Positions 39,101 through 45,583 of a stretch of 45,583 nucleotides of DNA are shown here, one piece after another (position 1 is the first letter of the stretch; every line of letters starts with the position of its first letter). The position numbers were made by a program, and so were the translations under genes. Source of the DNA: an uncultured Clostridia bacterium (GTDB lineage: Bacteria > Bacillota > Clostridia > Christensenellales > CAG-314); assembly GCA_947625185.1 (NCBI GenBank), contig CANQNJ010000010.1, positions 1-45,583 of the forward strand, read 5' to 3'. A model generated the notes under the pieces. The model did not search any database. It saw only the letters and a list, made by a program, of their open reading frames with translations, and was not told the DNA's origin.

Positions 39101-39383
39101 GTTGAAACTGAAATCCGACGGGCAATTCAATATGCAAAGCGGCAGAAATCGACTGTTGGAGGACGAGCAGTTCGCCAATCAGATAAGTTACACGTTCGAG
39201 CTTATCCGACGCGCGGGCAACCTGATGAAGGAGGGGTATGCCGCGGTAAACCCATACGACGGCGCTTGCGCATATTGCGACTACAAGGATATATGCGACC
39301 TCGGCGACACTCTCGCCTACAATGCGCGCAAGGTGGATGACTCCGTGGACAAGAATACGATCGACAGGACGGTGAAGAAATGA
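36195..39383 (+). CDS. addB: ATP-dependent helicase/nuclease subunit B
   Basis: 1062 residues from ATG 36195; no Shine-Dalgarno sequence and the promoter suggests a leaderless message. The N-terminus has the AddB start HTVIVPDRASLEAERALLAAL, but the phosphate-binding loop seen in Bacillus AddB (GxSGSGKT) is replaced by KTNTMADASAYI, so the Walker A motif is degenerate. The C-terminal nuclease core has GKIDRVDVWQDRFIVIDYKSG, and an iron-sulfur cluster is indicated by Cys732, Cys1025, Cys1028 and Cys1034 (CxxC then x5C). AddAB resects double-strand breaks and recognises Chi to load RecA. addA overlaps by 4 bp. Confidence 0.92.
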   Translation: MITIYKTNTMADASAYIIDALSRVDKTALDTTHTVIVPDRASLEAERALLAALGGSINVRVKTFRRLAADILPKYDYLSKQAGIMALSSIIKDNKDKLTCFTKGVETPGFVENIYNTIGMMKYCRITPAMLDRQLPKGVSGKAKDIALLYGKYLEYTRDRFIDSADKLDLLCDAVADTDFAANGYFYLYDFDNFSVQEFGIVEQLMLRSRGVTVACCVGEGYADRLLYLNDIYNGLTEICRRNGITPNIVTGKRYAHAYAGQIGDNLFRYTDASAIESGDYVEIFEGATRHDEVYALACKVQQYVRHGGRYRDIYAVTSDVAKYSNAISSVFDRFDIPYFCDRQYVLADHPYARFIVDYLTLCRNNGKLNNVLSFVKNPLFCESDDDARDDVFLFENYCLKYNVSYRYDNFTLGRDEQYFARANAFRERFNELYCTLKAPSSATVDEYVEFVRTLLRHCRLDDANSRLADLQEKAGFAFESKVTSQAADKTESVLVQAEKVLGGRYVKLDEFIKQLTAALAAVRISVIPVYNDCVIFANMAKARKHDVRFLALLGANRGAMPIVKSDTNLLTDRNIRDLASAGINAEPLILTENRRERFSLFQLLLEPTDKLYVSYAASDGADKLMPSSFVRELCALFTRNGKPLAPTVRADEDIYTEKQAVFKLVESKRKLKDRQTVDLPSCRALETLFAKKIARYEQTDEGRSIRVRRGEELYLKGSATSVSQLTDFFKCPYRFYIQYGLNVKPRTVAELKSSDLGNVLHAVLETYVRDMDVDESDEVTERIAKKKFDEAMNDDFYRGLRNDVKMAGVLVQLKSESVRMCKVVKKQLRDSDFVNYATELSFGGGSGLAPVVVTFDGGKFNLVGKIDRVDVWQDRFIVIDYKSGANAAHYGEKELYIGHKMQLPVYVKAVQDLTGKRPAGFYYFNMHDNFTAAGASDDYVYNGRTLNDVAVAARIDRNLPVTGSAKLGLKLKSDGQFNMQSGRNRLLEDEQFANQISYTFELIRRAGNLMKEGYAAVNPYDGACAYCDYKDICDLGDTLAYNARKVDDSVDKNTIDRTVKK

Positions 39384-42300
39384 GCGACAAATATAAGGCG
39401 ACGGCGTCGCAGGAGAGGGTCATCAACTCTCGCGGAAAGAATATGTTGGTGTCGGCTTCCGCGGGGACGGGCAAAACCACTACAATGATACAACGCATCG
39501 TATCGCTCATAGAGCAGGGTGCGGACGTGTCGGAATTGGTGGTGGTCACCTTTACCAATCTTGCCGCCGCCGAGATGAAAGCGCGCCTTGCGGACAAGCT
39601 TTCGGATATCCGCAACGACCCGCGTATTGCCGAACAGGCGGAAAAGTTGGATACGGCAAGCATATGTACGCTGCATTCTTTTTGCAGCGAGTTGCTTCGC
39701 AACTACTTTTATGCCGTCGATATCGACCCGTCGTTTGCCATCCTGGACAGCGTTACCGTGGCGGCGTTGCGCAAGAACGCGATGAACGACTTGTTTGCGG
39801 AATATTTTTCCAAGGAGGACGACGTTTTCCTTGAAGTATACAAGATTTTCGCCACGCACCGCAGAGAGGACAATTTCCGCGAGACGCTTATGCGTTTGTA
39901 CGATTTCTCGCGTTGTTTGCCGGATTTCAATGCCTGGTATGCGGAAACGCGCGTCAACTTTACCAAATACGGCGACGACAACCCTCTGTGCAGGGAGATA
40001 TTGCGCGATATACGGCAGACGCTGCAATACCAGATATCCAATCTGGACGGTCTCGCCGAGCGCGCGCGCAAGGAATATCTGCCCTACGTAGACGTGTTCG
40101 AGAGTGCGGCGGCTAATCTGCGCGAAGTGCCTACCGACAGTTTGCCTCGGGCGGTTGACGGTTTGTTCTCTTTGAGTAAGATTTCGCTGCCCGTCAAGAA
40201 GCGCAACGTCGTGTTGACTCCCTTCGAGGAGAGCGTCCGCGCCCATTACAAACAACTTCAAAAGGATCTTGACGATCGCGTCAAGAAGTATCGCGAACTC
40301 TTCCGAGACGAATCGATAGAGACGCTTTGGGAGGAAATGTCGATGTCCGTGGTCCACGTCGACAAGTTGGCGGAACTCATCAACAGATTCGACGAGCTGT
40401 TTTGGCAGGAGAAGAAGGAACGCGGCGGCGTCGACTTCAACGATCTGGAACATCTCACTCTGAAACTGCTTTCCGACGAAGAAACGCTTGCGGACATACG
40501 CGGACGTTACAAACTTGTATTCGTGGACGAGTATCAGGATACCAATCCCGTGCAGGAAGCCATAGTGTCGCAATTGGCGCAGGACAATCTGTTTATGGTC
40601 GGGGACGTCAAGCAGTCTATTTACGGTTTTCGCGGGTGCGACCCGAGTATTTTCGTCGATAAACGGGACAGATACACAGAAGAGGGCGTCGGCGAAGTCG
40701 TCAAGCTTAACGACAACTTCCGCAGCAACTACGAAATACTCAATTTCGTCAACGACATATTCAACGGACTGATGACCGACGAGTTCGGCGCGGTGGACTA
40801 TATGCACACCGCTCAACTCAGGGGAAACAAACCCCCCGTGCTTAAAACGGCGTCGGTACGGGTGGATCTGTTGCAGCGAGCCAAGACGGAAAAGCGCGAA
40901 ATATCCGAAATATACGACATCACCGCCGAAAGCGATGAGACGGAGGGCGTCAAGCAGGGAGAACTCATCGCCGATCGCATAAACGAATACGTCGGTATGG
41001 CTTACCGCGACGACAAAAACGTCCTGCGCAAGATAGAATACGGAGATATCGTCATACTTATGCGGTCTATGACGGATCGCGCCGTCGATATCTACAACAC
41101 GCTCATCGCGCACAATATACCCGTGGCGGCTTCCTTCAAGGCGGACAGTTACGCCTGCAAGGAAGTTCGGGATATCATCAATCTGTTGCGGGTGATAGAC
41201 AATCCTTACAACGATATATATCTGGTGGGCGCGTGTCTTGTATTCGGCGGACTGTCCGCAGACGATCTGGTGCCGGTCAGATTGGATACCGAGGGACGTA
41301 TATCTTTCTACGAGCGTTTGCAGAACTACCGCAAGACGGGCGACGCTGCAATTGCGGCTAAGATAGACAAATTTCTGACATTCCTGGACAACGTGCGCTT
41401 TTTTGCCCGCAGCGCGTCTGTGTGCGACACCGTTCTCAAAGTCATCGAGCTTACCGATTACGCTTTGAGCGTGCAGGGCTTGCCGAACGGAACATTGCGC
41501 TTGAACAAGCTGTACTCCTTCGTGGATGGACTGAGAGGCGCAAGTTATGCGCAGAGCCTGGACAGATTTCTGTCCTATGTGGACGAGACGGACGAGCAGA
41601 ACGCCGAAACGCAGAGTTCCGCCAACGCCGTGCGGATTATGACTATGCACGCGTCCAAGGGATTGGAGTTTCCCGTGGTCATTGCGGCGGGGTTGGAGGC
41701 AAAGTTCAATTTCGACCGTTACGCGGTCAAGACCAATTCACGTTTGGGCGTTGCGATGAATTACTACGATTTTCTCAGTATGCAGTCCGCGCCCACCGTC
41801 GGGGCTTTCGCGTGCGATTTGGTCAATCAGAACAGACAGCGCGAAGAAGAGATGAGATTGCTGTACGTCGCGATGACCCGCGCCGAGTTTGCGTTGGATC
41901 TCGTCGCCACCGTGGACGAGGACAGAATGAGCCAACTCCCCGGACAGCCGTCCCGCGCGATGTGCCATTTCGATTGGCTGCACAGGGCGCTGTATTACAA
42001 GTACAGCGGCACAAAAAGCGCCAATGGGGTGGAAATAAACGTGATAACCGACGTCGTTGCCGCCAATCGCGCCGCTCAAAACAATCTTTGCGAACAGACC
42101 GAGGGCGTAGAAGAGGTACGTCGCAAGTTGTCCTATGTATACCCATATCTCAACGAGGCGTCTATGCCATCCAAGGTGGTCAGTTCCGCTTTGGACGACG
42201 AGTACCTCGACGTTACGGAGGAACCGCAGCCCAAGCGCGTCATCAATGCGGACGAACGCAACGAAACGGGTACCGCTTATCACAAGGTGTATCAATACGT

Positions 42301-42754
42301 TTCGTTGGATGCGGACAAGGATGGCATAAGAGAGTGTATCGACGCCCTCGTCAACGACGGCAAGATAGAACGGCATGTCGCCGACAAGTTGAACGTGCAG
42401 CTTATATACGACACGCTCCGCAACGAGCAATTCCGCTCCTTGTCGGAGGGCGGCAAGGTATACCACGAGGTGCCGTTTATGCTGTATGCGCCCTATAACG
42501 AGTTGTTTGTCGGGGAGAATCATCCGCATTACCGCGATCAGGTTATGCTTCAAGGCGTTATCGACCTGCTCGTAGTGGGCGACGGCAAAGCCGTCGTGAT
42601 AGACTTCAAGTACACTTCGCGATCCGATCTGGTGCAGCAACGCTACCGCGCGCAGCTCAACAGCTATCGTATGGCGGTGGAGCGCATTTGCGGCATCAAG
42701 GATATCGATTGTTATGTGTTGTCCATCGCGGACAATACGTTGATAAAAATGTAA
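39380..42754 (+). CDS. addA: ATP-dependent helicase/nuclease subunit A
   Basis: 1124 residues. It has the UvrD-type helicase motifs: Q motif TASQERVI, Walker A SASAGTGKTTT (residues 25-35), motif Ia FTNLAAAEMKARL, Walker B VFVDEYQDTNPVQ (about 379-391), motif III MVGDVKQSIYGFRG, motif V/VI MHASKGLEFPVV and LLYVAMTRAE. The C-terminal RecB-family nuclease has GVIDLLVVGDGKAVVIDFKY. This is the motor and second nuclease of AddAB. ATG overlaps the addB stop (ATGA), so the subunits are translated in step. Slightly shorter than the usual 1200 or so residues. Confidence 0.95.
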   Translation: MSDKYKATASQERVINSRGKNMLVSASAGTGKTTTMIQRIVSLIEQGADVSELVVVTFTNLAAAEMKARLADKLSDIRNDPRIAEQAEKLDTASICTLHSFCSELLRNYFYAVDIDPSFAILDSVTVAALRKNAMNDLFAEYFSKEDDVFLEVYKIFATHRREDNFRETLMRLYDFSRCLPDFNAWYAETRVNFTKYGDDNPLCREILRDIRQTLQYQISNLDGLAERARKEYLPYVDVFESAAANLREVPTDSLPRAVDGLFSLSKISLPVKKRNVVLTPFEESVRAHYKQLQKDLDDRVKKYRELFRDESIETLWEEMSMSVVHVDKLAELINRFDELFWQEKKERGGVDFNDLEHLTLKLLSDEETLADIRGRYKLVFVDEYQDTNPVQEAIVSQLAQDNLFMVGDVKQSIYGFRGCDPSIFVDKRDRYTEEGVGEVVKLNDNFRSNYEILNFVNDIFNGLMTDEFGAVDYMHTAQLRGNKPPVLKTASVRVDLLQRAKTEKREISEIYDITAESDETEGVKQGELIADRINEYVGMAYRDDKNVLRKIEYGDIVILMRSMTDRAVDIYNTLIAHNIPVAASFKADSYACKEVRDIINLLRVIDNPYNDIYLVGACLVFGGLSADDLVPVRLDTEGRISFYERLQNYRKTGDAAIAAKIDKFLTFLDNVRFFARSASVCDTVLKVIELTDYALSVQGLPNGTLRLNKLYSFVDGLRGASYAQSLDRFLSYVDETDEQNAETQSSANAVRIMTMHASKGLEFPVVIAAGLEAKFNFDRYAVKTNSRLGVAMNYYDFLSMQSAPTVGAFACDLVNQNRQREEEMRLLYVAMTRAEFALDLVATVDEDRMSQLPGQPSRAMCHFDWLHRALYYKYSGTKSANGVEINVITDVVAANRAAQNNLCEQTEGVEEVRRKLSYVYPYLNEASMPSKVVSSALDDEYLDVTEEPQPKRVINADERNETGTAYHKVYQYVSLDADKDGIRECIDALVNDGKIERHVADKLNVQLIYDTLRNEQFRSLSEGGKVYHEVPFMLYAPYNELFVGENHPHYRDQVMLQGVIDLLVVGDGKAVVIDFKYTSRSDLVQQRYRAQLNSYRMAVERICGIKDIDCYVLSIADNTLIKM

Positions 42755-42771
42755 TACAAATTTGTCCGCAA

Positions 42772-42818
42772 CTCCGTTTGAAGTTACGCTGCTGTGGCAA
42801 TAATCAAGTCAAACGGAG
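42772..42818 (+). promoter_or_regulatory. Hairpin covering the ribosome binding site of the 42825 gene
   Basis: CTCCGTTTGA (42772-42781) pairs perfectly over 10 bp with TCAAACGGAG (42809-42818), which contains most of the Shine-Dalgarno sequence CGGAGG. If the stem forms, translation initiation at 42825 would be blocked. Confidence 0.65.
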
Positions 42819-42824
42819 GTAAAT

Positions 42825-43559
42825 ATGTATTACGTTATGAGAATTCTCAATTTTTTGGACAGTTATCGTATAGCGATATTGTCCGCATTGTTCGGAGCGC
42901 TTGTGCTGTTCGCCGTCGTCAATTGGCTGTACGACCCCTATCGCAAGCAGAACAAAAAACTGCGCGTCTGCACCAAGGGTATGCGGTCGTATCCGTCCAA
43001 GGCGGCGCTGTATATGGCGCGTCTGCCGGAAGATTATCGCCGACAATGGCGCGCTTTCGTCAACTGCGGCACGGATAAGCCCGCGCTTGTATTCGAGTTT
43101 ATTCCCCGCAGAAAGCGTCTGCTTGCGCCGCGTTTGCTGATAGCACTGTCCGTGCTTATGTCGTTGTATGTGGCGGTATTTGCAGCCGTCGGCTTCAATT
43201 TCGTATACGTTGTGCTGCAAATCGTATTCTGGTTGGCGCTTGCGCTCATTTTCTGCATAGACAGGGTCGTCGCTCGTCGCTATACCCGTCGCGCCAAGCG
43301 GACGTTCGGACAACTTGTCGCTCAGCTTTCGGCGGTTGTCCCCAAGAAGCCGAGTACGCTCGCCGAGGATACCGTCACCGCCCTCAACAAACTCAACAAG
43401 TCGGAAGTCGACGACAAGGCGGTGGGGCAGGCAAGCGAGATATTGCGCCGAAAGGGTTTGAACGAAGAGCGCACCGTGGAAGAACAGCGCCGAATCAATC
43501 TTGCTCTCAACGGTTTGTTGCAAGCATATGCGGCAAACGCACAACACAAACCCGTATAA
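42825..43559 (+). CDS. Membrane protein of unknown function
   Basis: 244 residues. One hydrophobic helix near 14-36 (IAILSALFGALVLFAVVNWLY), a basic stretch (RKQNKKLRVCTKGMRSYPSK) with a possible soluble segment to about 100, then two close helices (about 103-122 and 126-146), and a charged C-terminal cytosolic tail (KKPSTLAEDTVTALNKLNKS). No family is recognised. The binding site CGGAGGT is partly enclosed in a hairpin, and a strong terminator follows. It sits between addA and uvrC, but has no sequence link to repair. Confidence 0.85.
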   Translation: MYYVMRILNFLDSYRIAILSALFGALVLFAVVNWLYDPYRKQNKKLRVCTKGMRSYPSKAALYMARLPEDYRRQWRAFVNCGTDKPALVFEFIPRRKRLLAPRLLIALSVLMSLYVAVFAAVGFNFVYVVLQIVFWLALALIFCIDRVVARRYTRRAKRTFGQLVAQLSAVVPKKPSTLAEDTVTALNKLNKSEVDDKAVGQASEILRRKGLNEERTVEEQRRINLALNGLLQAYAANAQHKPV

Positions 43560-43565
43560 CAAGAC

Positions 43566-43598
43566 ATTTCTCCGTCCGTAAGGTCGGAGAAATTTTTT
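43566..43598 (+). terminator. Terminator after the 42825 gene
   Basis: ATTTCTCCG (43566-43574) and CGGAGAAAT (43585-43593) form a 9-bp stem followed by a run of Ts. Confidence 0.88.
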
Positions 43599-43622
43599 TG
43601 TTGTGTTTACAGTCGATTTTTA

Positions 43623-43631
43623 TGGTATAAT
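43623..43631 (+). promoter_or_regulatory. Extended -10 promoter of uvrC, leaderless arrangement
   Basis: TGGTATAAT is an extended -10 element. The expected start coincides with the uvrC ATG at 43638, and there is no Shine-Dalgarno sequence between them. No good -35 is seen (TTTACA at 43606 is only 14 bp away), as is common with extended -10 promoters. Confidence 0.65.
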
Positions 43632-43637
43632 AAGCAT

Positions 43638-45458
43638 ATGACGGAAACGGTGGATCTTCGTACAAAACTTAAAAATCTTCCCGACGAGCCGGGCGTGTAT
43701 ATAATGTATGACGCCGACGGCAACGTTTTGTATGTGGGCAAAGCCAAGATCCTCAAAAACCGTGTGCGACAGTACTTTCACGCATCCACCAACAAGACGG
43801 AAAAGGTATTGGCAATGCTCAGTCACGTTGCCGATTTCCGTTACATCATCACCGCCAGCGAGACGGACGCGCTCAGTCTGGAAAATACGCTTATCAAGAA
43901 GTACACCCCGCCGTACAACATTCTGCTTAAAGACGACAAGCAATATCCTTATATCAAGGTAAATCTGCGCGCCGATTATCCCAAGTTTGTATCCACGCGC
44001 AAGTTGGCAAAGGACAAGTGGCGCTATTTCGGTCCGATCACGCAGGGCGGGGTCAAGTCCTTTTTGGAGATACTCGGAAGCGTATTTCCAACGGTGACGT
44101 GCAACAACAATTTCGACAAACTCCCCAAGAATTTTCGCCCGTGCCTCAATTATCACATAGGCAGGTGCTGTGCCCCGTGCATAGGCAAGGTCACCAAGGA
44201 AGAATATCGCGCAATAGTGGATCGCGCCGTCGCTTTTCTTAACGGGGACGACGGCGAGGTTCGGCAGATATTGGAACAAAAGATGCTTGCCGCTTCCGAC
44301 AAAATGCAGTACGAGCAGGCGCTTACCTACAAGAAGTATTTGCAACTGATAGACAAGATAAGTCAGCAACGTATCGCCGTGCTTAACAAATTTGTGGATT
44401 ACGATATGTTCGCGGTGGCAAGCAACGGCAAGAACTGCGTCGTCAATCATATGATGATTCGGGGAGGCAAGATAGTTTTCTCCGAGAACAACGCCGTATC
44501 CGACGCGGGCATAGACGAAGCGCAGACGTTGAGCAGTTTTTTGGCGGAGTATTGCCAATTGGTCAAGCTGTGCGGAGAACTGTACACCAACGTGGAACTT
44601 CCCGACGCCGAGCAGTTGCAGCGGCTAATTTCCGACAAGACAGGCGTCTCCACCAAAATATACTGCCCCAAGTTGCAGGACAAGAAACGTCTCGTGGATA
44701 TGTCCTACCGCAACGCCGTGGAATATCTTACCAAGAGTCAGACCGCAATAGACAAGAAATACAACACGACTCACGGCGCGGTGCTGCAACTGAAAGAGCT
44801 TTTGCACCTCAAAAAACTGCCCACGCGCGTGGAATGTTACGACATAAGCAACGTTCAGGGCGTGGACAAGGTGGCAAGTATGGTCGTTTTCACCAACGGA
44901 CAGAAGGATTCCTCGCAGTACCGTCGTTTCAAGATCAGGACGGTGGAGGGCGCCAACGACTTTGCCTCTATGCGCGAGGTTTTGCTTCGCCGTTTCGAGC
45001 GAATGAAAGAGGACGACGGAGTATTCGGCAAAACGCCGGATCTGATCGTCGTGGACGGCGGTTTGGGACAGTTGGATTACGCCCGTCAGGCAATGGAAGA
45101 AGCGGGCGTGGAGGTGCAGCTTGTGTCCCTTGCCAAGCAGCAGGAACTCGTCTACACGTTGGGAACCAACCAGCCGACATTTCTTCCGCGCAACAGCTAC
45201 GCGTTGAATCTGTTGATAAATATCCGCGACGAGTCTCACCGTTTTGCCATTACCTATTTCCGCAAACTGCACAACAAGACAAGTATCAAGTCTGTTTTGC
45301 AGGACGTCCCCGGCATAGGCGAAAAACGCCGCATCGAACTGCACCGTAAGTTCAGATCGATGGACGCTTTGCGCAATGCAACGGTAGAAGAGATCGCCGA
45401 GACGCCCACTATGACGCGTCCCGTCGCCGAGGCGCTGTACAAGTATCTTCACGAATAG
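43638..45458 (+). CDS. uvrC: Excinuclease ABC subunit C
   Basis: 606 residues. The GIY-YIG nuclease domain (about 12-95, PGVYIMYDADGNVLYVGKA) makes the 3' incision. A Cys cluster (RPCLNYHIGRCCAPCIG) fits the iron-sulfur site, a UVR motif near 200-235 binds UvrB, an RNase H-like domain with CYDISNVQG and VDGGLGQL makes the 5' incision, and the tandem helix-hairpin-helix DNA-binding region (DVPGIGEKRRIEL) ends the chain. Length and motifs are normal for the family. UvrC acts after UvrA/UvrB damage recognition in nucleotide excision repair. The mRNA appears leaderless. Confidence 0.97.
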   Translation: MTETVDLRTKLKNLPDEPGVYIMYDADGNVLYVGKAKILKNRVRQYFHASTNKTEKVLAMLSHVADFRYIITASETDALSLENTLIKKYTPPYNILLKDDKQYPYIKVNLRADYPKFVSTRKLAKDKWRYFGPITQGGVKSFLEILGSVFPTVTCNNNFDKLPKNFRPCLNYHIGRCCAPCIGKVTKEEYRAIVDRAVAFLNGDDGEVRQILEQKMLAASDKMQYEQALTYKKYLQLIDKISQQRIAVLNKFVDYDMFAVASNGKNCVVNHMMIRGGKIVFSENNAVSDAGIDEAQTLSSFLAEYCQLVKLCGELYTNVELPDAEQLQRLISDKTGVSTKIYCPKLQDKKRLVDMSYRNAVEYLTKSQTAIDKKYNTTHGAVLQLKELLHLKKLPTRVECYDISNVQGVDKVASMVVFTNGQKDSSQYRRFKIRTVEGANDFASMREVLLRRFERMKEDDGVFGKTPDLIVVDGGLGQLDYARQAMEEAGVEVQLVSLAKQQELVYTLGTNQPTFLPRNSYALNLLINIRDESHRFAITYFRKLHNKTSIKSVLQDVPGIGEKRRIELHRKFRSMDALRNATVEEIAETPTMTRPVAEALYKYLHE

Positions 45459-45509
45459 TCATTGAGCGACGCAGTGAGTTAATAAGTATAAATTTGCCTT
45501 TCGAGAAAG

Positions 45510-45534
45510 GGGCTGTCGCGTTAAGCGGCGGCCC
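45510..45534 (+). terminator. Probable terminator of uvrC
   Basis: GGGCTGTCGC (45510-45519), loop GTTAA, GCGGCGGCCC (45525-45534): a 10-bp stem including two G-U pairs, followed by TTCTGCATATTT. Nothing recognisable lies between here and the window end. Confidence 0.55.
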
Positions 45535-45583
45535 TTCTGCATATTTGCAAGTATTTATTCAAAACACTCAAGCCGTTTGACTT

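Noticed and set aside
39317..41650. A 777-codon open frame antisense to addA
   Set aside because: It mirrors addA, whose motifs are complete. Such frames arise because the real gene avoids TTA, CTA and TCA codons. No protein features or binding site.

Overview
The window looks like chromosome from a low-to-mid GC Firmicutes (Clostridia-type) bacterium, close to the replication origin. The evidence is the gene set dnaN, rsmG, mnmG, mnmE, parA (soj), parB (spo0J) and yyaC, consensus parS sites, strong AGGAGG-type ribosome binding sites, sigma-A promoters (TTGACA-17-TATAAT), frequent TTG starts, and a yyaC-type gene that suggests a spore-forming ancestry. dnaA, recF, gyrAB, jag, yidC and rnpA are not in the window, and the mnmE-mnmG-rsmG block runs opposite to parAB, so the usual origin gene order has been rearranged.

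Layout. 1-306: 5' end of a DeoD-type purine nucleoside phosphorylase (minus). 307-755: divergent promoter region with DnaA-box-like sites and a structured dnaN leader. 756-1862: dnaN. 2145-6178: rsmG, mnmG, mnmE (minus). 6466-8181: parA-parB. 8446-10380: a tiny hydrophobic peptide ORF, an M16 zinc peptidase, a small ORF and a frameshifted lipoprotein gene, apparently a decaying gene group. 10381-14364: about 4 kb of AT-rich DNA without convincing genes, holding three strong parS sites, one parS variant, and degenerate repeats that carry parS half-sites. 14365-17182: yyaC and ftsH. 17475-17753: an orphan RelB/DinJ-type antitoxin, followed by about 770 bp of hairpin-rich noncoding DNA with a 106-bp direct duplication. 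18525-19883: an AAA+/DUF4143 ATPase (minus).

20196-34690 is a surface and export region: a 2604-residue secreted, membrane-anchored protein with MBG-type Ig-like repeats, a translationally coupled lipoprotein, an ABC ATPase and permease, and a coupled 1092-residue exported protein, with a convergent lipoprotein gene at 34798-35952. 36195-45458 is DNA repair: addB, addA, a small membrane protein and uvrC.

The most striking observation is the promoter of the giant surface protein. Its -35 (TTGACA) and -10 (TATCAT) boxes are exactly 17 bp apart, and nine of those 17 bases are an uninterrupted G tract. Slippage of that tract would change promoter spacing, the arrangement known from phase-variable surface-protein promoters. 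Other points of interest are the parS desert with its half-site repeats, homopolymer-associated frameshifts at the desert edge, apparently leaderless addB and uvrC, and a hairpin that hides the ribosome binding site of the gene at 42825.
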